64,000 bases of DNA from a virus (IMGVR_UViG_3300025770_000870:124001-188000); one strand, 5' to 3'. Positions 48,527 to 57,662 are shown, counted from the first letter of the stretch. Translations and numbers: made by a program. The notes: generated by a model from the letters alone, not told the origin.

Positions 48527-51369
48527 TTTTCTAAATAACCTTTTGCTTTATCAACTGATATATCACCATAAGCATTTTGTGTTGCTGATGTTGGTAGTAA
48601 GTATTGTTCACCGGAACCTTCACCTTCTTTTACATAAAATGTGTATAAATCTTCTATCTTGCCTAAGTCAACTTCTTCTGTTTTCAGTTCTGAGGAACGT
48701 TCTTTAAGAGTAGTTAAATTAATAGATTTCAATTTTAAATTGATACCTTCTTTTAAGAGACCACCTTTAGCATCGAATAATTTATTAGATATTCTAGCAT
48801 AATGTATAGTAGAGTCATTATCATTTAATGATGATGATAAGTCACCTTTCATACCCTTAACATTTTCACCTTTAATATATTTACTGATGTATCCAAATGT
48901 TTTTGAATATTTCAAATAAGTAAAATCACTATCACCTGCTATTACTATCATAAAATATGAATTATTTAGGTTAAAAATACAACCAGGTTTATCATTTACC
49001 TCTTTAGACTTTTTGAACTCAGCTATTATATTACCTTTTGTTTCATCAGCAACTTCAGCATTTCCTTCAACCTCTTTTCCACCCGTATAATCTAATTTAT
49101 TTGAATCAACATCAACTTTGAAGTATTTGCTGATAAATTTATGTTGTGCGCCACCACCTTTTCCACCCGAGGACCTGTATAAAGTATCTCCGTCTAACAT
49201 ATCGTTCATAAATTTGAGTAGTACTTTACCACCACCTTCTACTCTACCACTTTTCTTACCTTTATCACTAATTGATGTTGGTGAAACATTTACCCTATCA
49301 TCTGCTTTACCAACTTGTATAATAGTCGATTCATCGAATAAAACTGTATATTTTGAATCCTTTATTATATCAAGAACAGCATCTTCCCATTTGGTGAATA
49401 TTCTTATGTTTCTATAAGGGCCCATTCCAACTTTAAATCCACTTGATTCAGTATTAACCTCAGGAGATCCACTACCTATATACTCATACTCTCTGAATTT
49501 TTTATTAGATACTTTACCACCACTTCTACCCGTTGGTATTGTCTGTGATGTGTGTAATTTATAAGCTCTGTTAAATATCTTAACAATTTCTAGTATAGGA
49601 TCAATACCGTTTATTTTATATGTAGTACCCTCTTTCTCCATTTTTACCAACCTCTGTTCCAGATTTTTAGCATCTTGTTCGGTAACAGACCATTTTCTCA
49701 AATATTCTTCACTGAAAAATTTATTCCATGGTATGGATAAATCATATCTATTCTCTTTTTCGATAGATTGATCCTCTTTTGAAACATCTCCAGATGGTTT
49801 ATCTTTTGTTGTATCATCAACCACATCTTCACCTTCCGCTTCAAATATTTTTCTGAAACTTTTATATCTTAATAACTTACCTTCGTTTTTCTCTACCTTA
49901 TCCTCTGGTTTTTCATTTTCTGTAACCTCTGGCTCCTGTTCTAAAATAGCACTCATTGTTTCATTAAATGATTTTATTGAATTTTTCAATGCACCATCTA
50001 TATCTTTCCCCCATTCATCAATTTCGGTTAAATCTCCTGATTTTGAAACACTATATAAATTTTTAATATGATTACCAAGTGCCTCACTACCGGATAATAA
50101 ACTATCTAAATTTTCTGATACTGATGTTTTCTTAATATGATCATATAGGTTTTTAACAGAAGCATATTTTTGCATCATTTCCGCGTTACCAGCTGATAAT
50201 TTATTTTTATTGTCATCAGACATTTTATCATAACTTGATATCAATCCTTGTAATTCTACTAGATTATTAGGATCTTCATTCATAAAATTAAATAATGCCT
50301 TTGTAGCATTTAGAATAGGTATATTATCTTGCTTTTTATCATCAGTTCCCTCATTTAGTGAGAATTTTCTAAAACTATCGTTCATAGACTCGGCATATAA
50401 TTCGGTATCTGGTACTTTATTCCATGTTTCAGCTTTAGCAACAGATTTTAGAAAACTTTCTCCTTCTTTGGATTTTTTGAAATCCTCCATAGTACCAGAA
50501 TTTCCTTTTTCTGACCAAATTTTGTAAGCAACTTCCTGTTTAAATTTCTTTCTAGTATGTTCTCCTGGTTTAAGATTAGCTCCCTTACCAAGAGCTTTTT
50601 GACTTTTTAGCAACTCAGCTAGTTTTTTCTGATAAAGATCTTCACCTTTAACTCCCCATTCAAAATGAACCTGTTCGGGTTCTTCAACTTCTTTTGGAGC
50701 TGGTAATGACCTTACTGATTTAATCTTCTTAAAAGACTCTAATATACTAGATATGGATTTTATATTTGCCATATAAAGTTGATAAGGTATTTTTTCACCA
50801 TCAGTTTCCTCACCATCAGTTTCCTCATCATCAGTTTCCTCATCATCAGTTTCCTCATCATCAGTTTCCTCCATTTCTTTAAGTTCTGCTAAAAATTCAG
50901 TTAACTTTTCTAAAACTTCTTGTCTATCACCTTCACTTTCATCAGAGTATAATACCACTTCTGTTATTGCATAAATAGTTTCAGTTGTAACTCTTATTAT
51001 TTCATCTAAATGATTTTTACCTTCCGCTTCAGGTTCTTTTATTGCTTTTATTAATTTCCCTATTAAAATAGAAATAGACAACATATCAATTTCTTTATTT
51101 GTTGCTTCATCAATCTCAGCTCCGTTTAATTTAGCAGTATCTACTAAATAATCAAATTGTGTTTTTAGTCTTTTAATAACAGAGTCTATTCTAACTAAAT
51201 CTATTCCTATTTGAGCCTTTCTAGCAAATGAGTGTAACATTCTTCCTAATAATGAGTCTCCCCATGCTATATCATTGGCGAATGGTCCTGCTCCTGAAAC
51301 AACAGCTTCGTTAACGACTTTATATTTTGCTGACTTTAAGTATTCAGTTCTACTTGATAGATACTTCAT
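48523..51369 (-). CDS. Large tagged virion protein with several protease-site-like motifs
   Basis: This 948-residue protein begins MKYLSSRTEYLKSAKYKVVN with NE-Ala at 20-22, then SGAGPFANDIAWGDSLLGRM. Two internal segments repeat the tag texture: NDSFRKFSLNEG near 330-341, which contains the exact L-x-E pattern, and LLRYKSFRKIFEAEG near 499-513. The protein could therefore be cut into several pieces during head maturation. Residues 166-191 are a tandem EETDD repeat. The C-terminal 400 residues contain folded alpha/beta regions with no motif I know. The tagged coiled-coil gene overlaps its stop by 4 nt. Confidence 0.65.
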   Translation of the reverse strand: MKYLSSRTEYLKSAKYKVVNEAVVSGAGPFANDIAWGDSLLGRMLHSFARKAQIGIDLVRIDSVIKRLKTQFDYLVDTAKLNGAEIDEATNKEIDMLSISILIGKLIKAIKEPEAEGKNHLDEIIRVTTETIYAITEVVLYSDESEGDRQEVLEKLTEFLAELKEMEETDDEETDDEETDDEETDGEETDGEKIPYQLYMANIKSISSILESFKKIKSVRSLPAPKEVEEPEQVHFEWGVKGEDLYQKKLAELLKSQKALGKGANLKPGEHTRKKFKQEVAYKIWSEKGNSGTMEDFKKSKEGESFLKSVAKAETWNKVPDTELYAESMNDSFRKFSLNEGTDDKKQDNIPILNATKALFNFMNEDPNNLVELQGLISSYDKMSDDNKNKLSAGNAEMMQKYASVKNLYDHIKKTSVSENLDSLLSGSEALGNHIKNLYSVSKSGDLTEIDEWGKDIDGALKNSIKSFNETMSAILEQEPEVTENEKPEDKVEKNEGKLLRYKSFRKIFEAEGEDVVDDTTKDKPSGDVSKEDQSIEKENRYDLSIPWNKFFSEEYLRKWSVTEQDAKNLEQRLVKMEKEGTTYKINGIDPILEIVKIFNRAYKLHTSQTIPTGRSGGKVSNKKFREYEYIGSGSPEVNTESSGFKVGMGPYRNIRIFTKWEDAVLDIIKDSKYTVLFDESTIIQVGKADDRVNVSPTSISDKGKKSGRVEGGGKVLLKFMNDMLDGDTLYRSSGGKGGGAQHKFISKYFKVDVDSNKLDYTGGKEVEGNAEVADETKGNIIAEFKKSKEVNDKPGCIFNLNNSYFMIVIAGDSDFTYLKYSKTFGYISKYIKGENVKGMKGDLSSSLNDNDSTIHYARISNKLFDAKGGLLKEGINLKLKSINLTTLKERSSELKTEEVDLGKIEDLYTFYVKEGEGSGEQYLLPTSATQNAYGDISVDKAKGYLEK
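50796..50870. repeat. Five tandem 15-nt coding repeats
   Basis: The unit (C/A)A(C/T)CATCAGTTTCCT is repeated five times with few changes and encodes EETDD/EETDG on the minus strand. In-frame copy-number change would alter the acidic linker of the 948-residue protein without breaking it. Confidence 0.85.
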
Positions 51370-51587
51370 AAAAGAGTATTATTTTTTATTATATATTATT
51401 TCTACATACTCTATTTTTATTTTTATTGATATTTATCTATAAAAATTAGGTTTATCAATATATAATTACTATATTGTGTATAGAAACAATAATAATGAAT
51501 TAATAATAAAGAAAAGTAATAAAAAATTAGGTTACTTGGTATATTATCCTTATATTGTATTATAATCATTAAATAAAACAAACCACT
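51370..51587 (+). promoter_or_regulatory. Gene-free AT-rich region between divergent genes
   Basis: This 218-nt stretch separates the start of the 948-residue gene from the gene at 51588. It is almost entirely A and T, with several TATATA-like sites on both strands (for instance near 51388 and 51458) and GGTTACTTGGTATATTATCC near 51530. It should hold promoters in both directions, but no single site stands out. I see no small gene or structured RNA in it. Confidence 0.4.
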
Positions 51588-51941
51588 ATGAAAAACAACA
51601 TAATTTGCATCGACCTTACTAAATTCAACAACGAGAAACTTAAAGAAGTTTCTAATGAATTAAACTTATCTTATGATATTGTTTTAAACAATAAGAAAAA
51701 GGGATTCGCTAAAATTTACTTAAAAGGTATTGAAGTTATAGCATTCACAACTAAGAAAGATAAAGGAAACATAATCTTTATGGAATCTTTCAAACTTGGA
51801 TTATTATTTATGGATTCTTTCGAATTAACTGATGAGCCAATTCAGTTCGAATTAGATTCAGTTTTAGAAAAAATCACAAAGTATGGAATTGATTCTTTGA
51901 GTAAAAAAGAGAAATATTACCTTGATAACCTTTCAAAATAA
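51588..51941 (+). CDS. Hypothetical protein with DUF6576-like C-terminal motif
   Basis: This 117-residue protein begins MKNNIICIDLTKFNNEKLKE with an alpha/beta N-terminal domain. The C-terminal helix pair, LEKITKYGIDSLSKKEKYYL (about 93-112), resembles a short motif widespread in Bacteroidota proteins (C-terminus of some rhomboid proteases) and is found near the N-terminus of the 12510-13019 product. The leader is A-rich without a Shine-Dalgarno sequence. A strong terminator follows. Function unknown. Confidence 0.65.
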   Translation: MKNNIICIDLTKFNNEKLKEVSNELNLSYDIVLNNKKKGFAKIYLKGIEVIAFTTKKDKGNIIFMESFKLGLLFMDSFELTDEPIQFELDSVLEKITKYGIDSLSKKEKYYLDNLSK

Positions 51942-51970
51942 GGAAAAAAACAGGAAATAGTTAATATATT

Positions 51971-51998
51971 AAAAAACCGGGATATTTCCCGGTTTTTT
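51971..51998. terminator. Hairpin terminator
   Basis: AAAAAACCGGGA pairs with TCCCGGTTTTTT around a TATT loop. It lies 30 nt after the stop at 51941 and is one of the few GC-rich spots nearby. Confidence 0.92.
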
Positions 51999-52110
51999 AA
52001 TTTTAAATAATTTTTTTTATTTACATAGTCGATTTTATTAAAAAAAAGAGGGCGGTATAATTTTCTATAAAAAATGTCGAATATATAAAGATGTAAATAA
52101 TTATTAAATT

Positions 52111-52410
52111 ATGAATTTTCAAGAACTAAAGTATAACGGTAAGACTTATACAGAATACAATCAAATCATTAAAATTATTAAAGAAGAAGGATTCTATTGG
52201 TTAATAGACTCCGAGACTGATGGTGCTATTTTAGAAATAGAGAATAACACTCTTATATGGCACGAAGGTATTTATATGGTTGGTGATTGGGAATATGGTA
52301 TATTCAAAAATGGAGGTTTCTACGGCAATTGGAAAAATGGTATCTGGGAGGATGGATATTTTAAGGGCAATTGGGAAAGTGGAATAAATTTATCAAAAAA
52401 TAATGTTTAG
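52111..52410 (+). CDS. Small MORN-like repeat protein
   Basis: This 99-residue protein begins MNFQELKYNGKTYTEYNQII. Residues about 55-92 contain tandem short beta units, GDWEYGIFKNGGFYGNWKNG followed by IWEDGYFKGNWESG, i.e. the F-x-G-x-W-x-x-G pattern of MORN-like repeats. Such repeats form flat beta solenoids used for binding or as spacers. Function is unknown. It overlaps the next gene by 8 nt. Confidence 0.65.
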   Translation: MNFQELKYNGKTYTEYNQIIKIIKEEGFYWLIDSETDGAILEIENNTLIWHEGIYMVGDWEYGIFKNGGFYGNWKNGIWEDGYFKGNWESGINLSKNNV

Positions 52411-52867
52411 TATTATGAGAAGAAAAAAAGATTTACTTAAAGAATTATCAGAAATGACTTATGTTAATGATAAAGTTGTGATTAATAAAGATAGTGGTGG
52501 GTGGTTTTTTGAAATTGGTAAAGAAGTAACAACTGATGTCGCTGAAGCGGCGGTTATTCTTATGAGAGATTTTGGTTATAATCACCCAGTTTGGGAAACC
52601 GATATTATTGATGTTGAAATTGAGGAGCTAACACCTGAGAAAAGTTTGTTTTGGTTAACAGGTGGTTATAAGGAGTGGAGAAGTTTAGAACATTATAATA
52701 GACCTTGGTGTGATTGTTATTTAGACTTTCAGGAAGAATTTGGATTTTTGATTATAAATATTGTTAAAAAGGCTAATACGATGGGAGATATTAGAGATGG
52801 TTTTATTAGATATTTGAATTTGCCTGTCTTGTATGACTTTGCTATTGGTAAAGATTTTGTGAAATAA
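52403..52867 (+). CDS. Hypothetical protein, 154 residues
   Basis: This protein begins MFSIMRRKKDLLKELSEMTY; an internal start at the second Met is possible. It contains many Trp residues (GGWFFEIGKEV, NHPVWETDIID, YKEWRSLEHYNRPWCDC) and a mixed alpha/beta layout. No family is recognised. It overlaps the MORN-like gene by 8 nt and is followed by a terminator, so the two form a unit. Confidence 0.6.
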   Translation: MFSIMRRKKDLLKELSEMTYVNDKVVINKDSGGWFFEIGKEVTTDVAEAAVILMRDFGYNHPVWETDIIDVEIEELTPEKSLFWLTGGYKEWRSLEHYNRPWCDCYLDFQEEFGFLIINIVKKANTMGDIRDGFIRYLNLPVLYDFAIGKDFVK

Positions 52868-52871
52868 TATA

Positions 52872-52896
52872 AAAACCCATCAATTTGATGGGTTTT
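52872..52896. terminator. Hairpin terminator
   Basis: AAAACCCATCAA pairs with TTGATGGGTTTT in a near-perfect stem, followed by CTTTTTTT. The same stem core recurs at 59384. Confidence 0.88.
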
Positions 52897-52900
52897 CTTT

Positions 52901-52911
52901 TTTTATATATA
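52901..52911 (+). promoter_or_regulatory. Promoter box with 4-nt spacing to start
   Basis: TTTTATATATA ends 4 nt (CAAT) before the ATG at 52916 and directly follows a terminator. Terminator, box and start codon are compressed into about 45 nt. Confidence 0.6.
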
Positions 52912-52915
52912 CAAT

Positions 52916-53152
52916 ATGGAATATAAAAGTGTATGTAGAAACCCTTGGTGTAAAGCACATTTTATCTATAACGATATTGATATACAAGATATTGATGGTA
53001 AGAAATTATCACCAAGTCAGTGTAAAAAGTGTGAAAGTTTTGATAGTGAATTGAGTGGTGGTGTTACTTGGACGGATAAAGAATATGAAGGGCCTCGGGA
53101 TGATGGAAAACCTCATGAGATGAGCTATAAAGTAACAAATTTTAAATTATAA
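52916..53152 (+). CDS. Small zinc-ribbon-like protein
   Basis: This 78-residue protein has CRNPWC (Cys7, Cys12) and CKKC (near 36-39), spaced as in a zinc ribbon, followed by a stretch rich in charged residues (EYEGPRDDGKPHEMSYK). It is likely to fold around one zinc ion and could bind nucleic acid or a protein partner. It ends 1 nt before the start of the HAD-like gene at 53154 and is probably co-translated with it. Confidence 0.65.
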   Translation: MEYKSVCRNPWCKAHFIYNDIDIQDIDGKKLSPSQCKKCESFDSELSGGVTWTDKEYEGPRDDGKPHEMSYKVTNFKL

Positions 53153-53153
53153 T

Positions 53154-54005
53154 ATGGGTGCTCATTTTTTCGATATAGATGTATTAGTTGATGTTAATAG
53201 TAAGGTTTGGGTTATATCTAAGATAAAACCAGATATTCCTGTTATTAAAATTTCAAAACATGAATTTAAACTCATAAAAAGGGGCATTTATAAGAAATAT
53301 AAACAAAACCTTAATATAGGAGGAAAATCATATTGGTTACCAGAAGATTTAATGAATAACCTAAAGGTTAGGTGTAAAAATTTAAAATGTGATATAACAG
53401 ATTTATCATTTTCGATGCAAGAATTTATGAACCCGTTAGTTATAGATCACTTAGAATTTAAGGTACTGGTTGAACACTTTCAACAATTGAAAAATACTAA
53501 GGATGATATTTATATTATTTGTTCAAAGAACACAGAAAAGAATTATAAAAAAGTAGTTGATACGTTAATAGAAAAAATGGCTGATTTTGGTTTGGTTATT
53601 AAGGATTTCTATTATTTATCAGAAACATTCTATAATAGAGATAAAGATAATATATCACATACTAAAGTTAAGTTACTATTACAACACTTGATTGGTTATA
53701 GAAGCGAGAGTGATAAATTTATCGATGAGGAAATAACACAATATGATAGAGTTTATTTTTATGATGATGACTCTAGTGTGATTTCATTGGCTAATGATTG
53801 TAACAAAACATTCGATTTCATTGTTTCAAACACAGAAGATTCAATAAAATCTAACATAAAAGATGTTGTTAAAGAGGATGATAAAATAATTATTGTTAAT
53901 AAAGTAACAAATAATAAAGTAAATCCTTTTATAACCAAGGAGGTTTTAATAGAATGGAGTAATATAAAGAAAACTTTCGAGAGTTTTATCTACAAAAGAG
54001 ATTAA
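53154..54005 (+). CDS. HAD-like conserved phage protein
   Basis: This 283-residue protein begins GAHFFDIDVLVDVNSKVWVI, where DID near 7-9 resembles HAD motif I. DIYIICSKNTEKNYKK near 118-133 could be motif II, and RVYFYDDDSSVI near 204-215 motif III/IV. The order of elements supports a diverged HAD fold, as in conserved unknowns of T4-like phages. Activity is doubtful because the nucleophile context is unusual. It follows the zinc-ribbon gene by 1 nt and abuts the converging gene at 54006. Confidence 0.5.
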   Translation: MGAHFFDIDVLVDVNSKVWVISKIKPDIPVIKISKHEFKLIKRGIYKKYKQNLNIGGKSYWLPEDLMNNLKVRCKNLKCDITDLSFSMQEFMNPLVIDHLEFKVLVEHFQQLKNTKDDIYIICSKNTEKNYKKVVDTLIEKMADFGLVIKDFYYLSETFYNRDKDNISHTKVKLLLQHLIGYRSESDKFIDEEITQYDRVYFYDDDSSVISLANDCNKTFDFIVSNTEDSIKSNIKDVVKEDDKIIIVNKVTNNKVNPFITKEVLIEWSNIKKTFESFIYKRD

Positions 54006-54656
54006 TTATTTCTTTTTCTTATCTTCTTCTTTACCGGTCATCGCCCTTTTAATTAAATCATTCAATTTTCTATTATCCATTACTTCACCACCTTCATCCT
54101 TTACTCCTTCATCGGCAGCGTGAGCGACTTGTGATTTAAGAACATCTGGACTTTCAATATCATTCAAGCCTAAATCGCTTCTTAGTGTTTTGTAGAATTT
54201 TTCAAGATCTGTTCTTTGTGTTGATAGAAATTTAGAATTTTCTCTTATCTGACCAATTGTTTGATTGACAACTTCGTGCATTCTAGCTGAGTTATCACCG
54301 TTATCTACCTGCCTTAGTTGATTTAAGAAGTTTTTACGAGTCATTTTAGAAAGAAATATAGCCTCGGCATAAACTAAAGCATCTTCCCTCATTTTTGTTT
54401 TTATGTATGAGTGTTCTTTTAATTGTGGTACATCACTTAGATATAAATCTACAAGTGACTCTAAGACTTCCATTGATTGTTGTGATGAAACACTTAAATC
54501 TGAATCGTAATCATATATCTCTATTTCTCCTAGATCTGGTAAGTCCTCGGGTTTAGCTAAGTGGTCAGATATATCAAAATTGAAATCATTACTTTCTGAC
54601 TGAATTTGGTCAAATTCATCTTGTAATCTATTTCTTTCATTCTCACTTTTAGACAT
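54006..54656 (-). CDS. Candidate terminase small subunit or virion helical protein
   Basis: This 216-residue, almost wholly helical acidic protein begins SKSENERNRLQDEFDQIQSE. Its centre (about 75-175) has LESLVDLYLSDVPQLKEHSY, FLSKMTRKNFLNQLRQVD and KFLSTQRTDLEKFYKTLRSD, and the tail is Lys-rich. It is divergent from, and only 45 nt away from, the large terminase gene, which suggests a gp16-like small terminase, but no helix-turn-helix or other proof is visible. Shared AT-rich promoter DNA lies between the two. Confidence 0.45.
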   Translation of the reverse strand: MSKSENERNRLQDEFDQIQSESNDFNFDISDHLAKPEDLPDLGEIEIYDYDSDLSVSSQQSMEVLESLVDLYLSDVPQLKEHSYIKTKMREDALVYAEAIFLSKMTRKNFLNQLRQVDNGDNSARMHEVVNQTIGQIRENSKFLSTQRTDLEKFYKTLRSDLGLNDIESPDVLKSQVAHAADEGVKDEGGEVMDNRKLNDLIKRAMTGKEEDKKKK

Positions 54657-54701
54657 AGAGGTGGTTTTTTACAATATATATAAAAAAAATATGCTTTCTT
54701 T

Positions 54702-56834
54702 ATGGCTAAGGAACAAGTACAGAGACAAATGATATTCACAACCATTCTGGTTGATGATGCTACTGATAAAATAAATGATGGTGTTGTTGTTAAGAGATAC
54801 CAGAACCCTTGGCTAAAAAGTGAAGTTGGTTTAAGAAGAGCTGGTGTTACTTTTAAGATGACTACTACTGAACAACAAGAGTATATTAGATGTGCTTTGG
54901 ATGTTCACTATTTCACTGAAAAATATTGTAAGGTTAAAACAGAGGACGGTAGTGTAGGTAATATAAAACTTCGAGATTATCAAAAAGATATGATGGATAA
55001 TTTTGTTAATAATAGATTTAATATATTAATGGCATCCAGGCAGGTCGGTAAGACTATATCATCCTCTATTTTTATGTTACATACAATTTTATTTAATAAT
55101 GATAAGAATGTGATGATAGTTGCGAATAAAGGTGATACTGCGGTTGAGATTGTTGATAAGATGAAATCTATTTATACTTTATTACCTTTCTTTCTAAAGC
55201 CTGGTATAAAAACCTGGAACCAGAAATCATTAACATTTGAGAATGGGTGTAGGATAAAGACATCTGCTAGAACAAAGACACCTGCGATTGGTTTTACTAT
55301 TGATGTTTTATATCTTGATGAGTTTGCTCATATACCATCCAATATTATAGAACCATACTACACGGCTGTATTTCCAACTGTATCAGCAATTAAGAATTCT
55401 AAGATTATAATAACATCAACACCCAATGGTATGAACTTATTCCATAAATTACTTACTGATGGTGAGAGACCAGATGGTGATCCTAGAAGGAATAACTTTA
55501 AAGCTCATAGGGTTTATTGGTATCAAGTACCGGGTAGGTTTGTTACTTATGTTAGATTGAATGATCATAAATTATATGAACAGGGTATTGATAAGGAATA
55601 TATTTTAAAATTTCTTCAAGAAAACCTTGGTGATATTACTAAAGTTGATATGTCTTATAATATTGATTTACAAAAAAATATTATAAGTGTACTTAATAAT
55701 GATAAATGCTCTGATGATGATATTAGATCATTGATGATAGTAAATTCAAAGGACGAGGAGATTCCTTTATTTTCTGTTGCTGAGTTAACAACTTGGAAAG
55801 AAGAAGCTATTAAGGATATTGGTGGAGAAGATGCTTTTAACCAAGAGTACGGTTTGAGATTTATCAATGCTAGTAAATCTCTATTAAATGAGTCTATTAT
55901 AGATGATTTATTAAAGTCTAAGAAAAATTATATTCATGAGGAAATTTCAGAATTTGAAAAACTTAGATTTAGTTATAATGAATTAAGATGGGTTGATGAT
56001 GATGTTTACCTACCATTAATGAGAAAGGATTATAAAATTGTATTATCTGTGGATATCGCCGAGGGTTTAGGACAAGATTATTCAATAATAAATATATTCA
56101 GAGTTAATAATAAGACAAAGGAAGTCATAGATAACCAAAAGGCAGCATATACATCAATTGTTGATTTCTTTAAATTAGAACAAATAGGTATATATAGGAG
56201 TAATTTAGTATCTGTTAAGCAATTGGCTGAGATTTTATATCTTATTGCCTTTGAGTATTTTAATCCAGATAATGTTAAAGTTGTTTTAGAATTAAATAAT
56301 TATGGCAATACATTATTAGCTGAGCTACCACATGTTTTTGAGGGTAATAATGATTATGGTTCTTCTATTTTTGTTAGATATAAACATAGAGCTGATGCTA
56401 ACGAAGAGAAGGTTGGGTTAAAAGTTGGAGAAAATAAAAATTTATTGGTTAAGGATTATCAAGACTTAATGATATCTAAGGGATTCTCAATTAATAATGA
56501 GGAAACAATTAGAGAGATAACAACCTTTGTTAAACACACAACAACTGCTGGTAATACCAGATATGCTGCTGATGTAGGTCATGATGATTGCGTTATGACT
56601 ATTGTTAACTCAACATCTATATTTAAAAAGAGTGAATTTCGTGAAATGGTTGAGGAATGGTCGAGTAAATTTACAGATAGAGATCTTATGTCTTATATAA
56701 ATGGGTGCTTGAAAAACTTTGATTATGTTGAGGGTGTGGATTATGGACAAGTACTAAAGGTTAGAAGAAATTTCCAAAATCGTAATAAGAATACTGGATT
56801 AGATAATAACATTGGTACTTGGTTTGGTCAATAA
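54702..56834 (+). CDS. 17: Terminase large subunit (gp17-like)
   Basis: This 710-residue motor packages DNA into the head and cuts concatemers. The ATPase domain shows Walker A ASRQVGKT (111-118), Walker B VLYLDEFAH (202-210) and TSTPNG (coupling motif, about 239-244). The RNase H-like nuclease domain shows LSVDIAEGLGQDYS (Asp451), LELNNYGN and VGHDDCVM. A stretch of about 70 residues near 285-360 between the two domains is extra compared with T4 gp17 (610 residues). The gene is monocistronic, with a TATATATA box about 20 nt before the start. Confidence 0.95.
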   Translation: MAKEQVQRQMIFTTILVDDATDKINDGVVVKRYQNPWLKSEVGLRRAGVTFKMTTTEQQEYIRCALDVHYFTEKYCKVKTEDGSVGNIKLRDYQKDMMDNFVNNRFNILMASRQVGKTISSSIFMLHTILFNNDKNVMIVANKGDTAVEIVDKMKSIYTLLPFFLKPGIKTWNQKSLTFENGCRIKTSARTKTPAIGFTIDVLYLDEFAHIPSNIIEPYYTAVFPTVSAIKNSKIIITSTPNGMNLFHKLLTDGERPDGDPRRNNFKAHRVYWYQVPGRFVTYVRLNDHKLYEQGIDKEYILKFLQENLGDITKVDMSYNIDLQKNIISVLNNDKCSDDDIRSLMIVNSKDEEIPLFSVAELTTWKEEAIKDIGGEDAFNQEYGLRFINASKSLLNESIIDDLLKSKKNYIHEEISEFEKLRFSYNELRWVDDDVYLPLMRKDYKIVLSVDIAEGLGQDYSIINIFRVNNKTKEVIDNQKAAYTSIVDFFKLEQIGIYRSNLVSVKQLAEILYLIAFEYFNPDNVKVVLELNNYGNTLLAELPHVFEGNNDYGSSIFVRYKHRADANEEKVGLKVGENKNLLVKDYQDLMISKGFSINNEETIREITTFVKHTTTAGNTRYAADVGHDDCVMTIVNSTSIFKKSEFREMVEEWSSKFTDRDLMSYINGCLKNFDYVEGVDYGQVLKVRRNFQNRNKNTGLDNNIGTWFGQ

Positions 56835-56839
56835 AAATA

Positions 56840-57121
56840 CTAATTTACTTCCATAGTTACTGATAACCCAGCACTTTCCAATTTATCTTTCATTGTTGAA
56901 ATAGTTTCTAAGTCTCCGTACTTTACATCACAGATTCCTTTGAAGTGTACAAGATGAGCACATTGATTAGCTTGTTCTTGTTCATGGTCACAAACCTTCA
57001 TTAAACAAGTGATTACCCAATCAAATGAATTGTGATCATCGTTATGTAAATCAAGTCTAAATGGTTTAGAAAGTATTTCATCTACCTTAGTCTCACTTTT
57101 TTTCTTTGTAATAGTTGCCAT
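56840..57121 (-). CDS. clpS: ClpS-like N-degron adaptor
   Basis: This 93-residue protein matches ClpS, the adaptor that delivers proteins with N-terminal aromatic or Leu residues to a Clp ATPase. Visible hallmarks are LDLHNDDHNSFDWVI (the NDD at 27-29 forms the substrate pocket), CDHEQEQANQCAHLVHFKG with the pocket His near 59, and the C-terminal YGDLETISTMKDKLESAGLS. Length and order match bacterial ClpS. The phage also encodes ClpP (7052), so adaptor and peptidase could act together with a host Clp ATPase. It converges with the terminase gene, 6 nt apart. Confidence 0.9.
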   Translation of the reverse strand: MATITKKKSETKVDEILSKPFRLDLHNDDHNSFDWVITCLMKVCDHEQEQANQCAHLVHFKGICDVKYGDLETISTMKDKLESAGLSVTMEVN

Positions 57122-57146
57122 TTTTATTATTTCCTTTTTGTATATA

Positions 57147-57662
57147 TTAATATGTATTTGTTATCTTATTTACTATATCAACAACTGTTACCTCACAATC
57201 TTGTTCACTAGCCCATTCTCTGAACTTTACAAGGTGTTCGTGTCTATCATCATACATGATGAAATTATCACAGTTTGTTTTTTCAATTAATTTTTCGAAA
57301 AGTTTGGTTTTGAATTTGAATGTATCTCCACCATCATTTAAGTGAATTTCATCAAATGATAAATTGTGTTTATTTAGAATTTTTTCAACATTTCCTCTCA
57401 TTCCTGGTGATTTTTCTAATCTACCAGTTGCCATTATTATGTAGTTATCCTCATCTGATACTGCTTCAAGATATCTTTGATATACCCATTCATTTTTATC
57501 AACTTCGAAAACATCATTATCCAAAGATTCCGATTTACCCCACCATCCAACATATGGCCATGTCATCTCGGTCTTTTTCAACCAAATATCTTTACCTTCA
57601 GTCGGCATTGGTGAGTGTACTAATGTACCATCAAAATCGAAACAGTATAATGTTTTTGTCAT
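57147..57662 (-). CDS. HAD-family phosphatase-like protein
   Basis: This 171-residue protein has the full HAD set: FDFDGTLVH (Asp9, Asp11), MATGR (Thr79) and FIMYDDRHEH. The arrangement resembles the HAD domain of phage and eukaryotic RNA-repair-associated proteins and of small nucleotide phosphatases. The substrate is not known; a 3'- or 5'-phosphate on nucleic acid or nucleotide is plausible. Its promoter and first codons are duplicated in a 24-nt tandem repeat that creates an upstream 3-codon mini-frame. Confidence 0.82.
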   Translation of the reverse strand: MTKTLYCFDFDGTLVHSPMPTEGKDIWLKKTEMTWPYVGWWGKSESLDNDVFEVDKNEWVYQRYLEAVSDEDNYIIMATGRLEKSPGMRGNVEKILNKHNLSFDEIHLNDGGDTFKFKTKLFEKLIEKTNCDNFIMYDDRHEHLVKFREWASEQDCEVTVVDIVNKITNTY

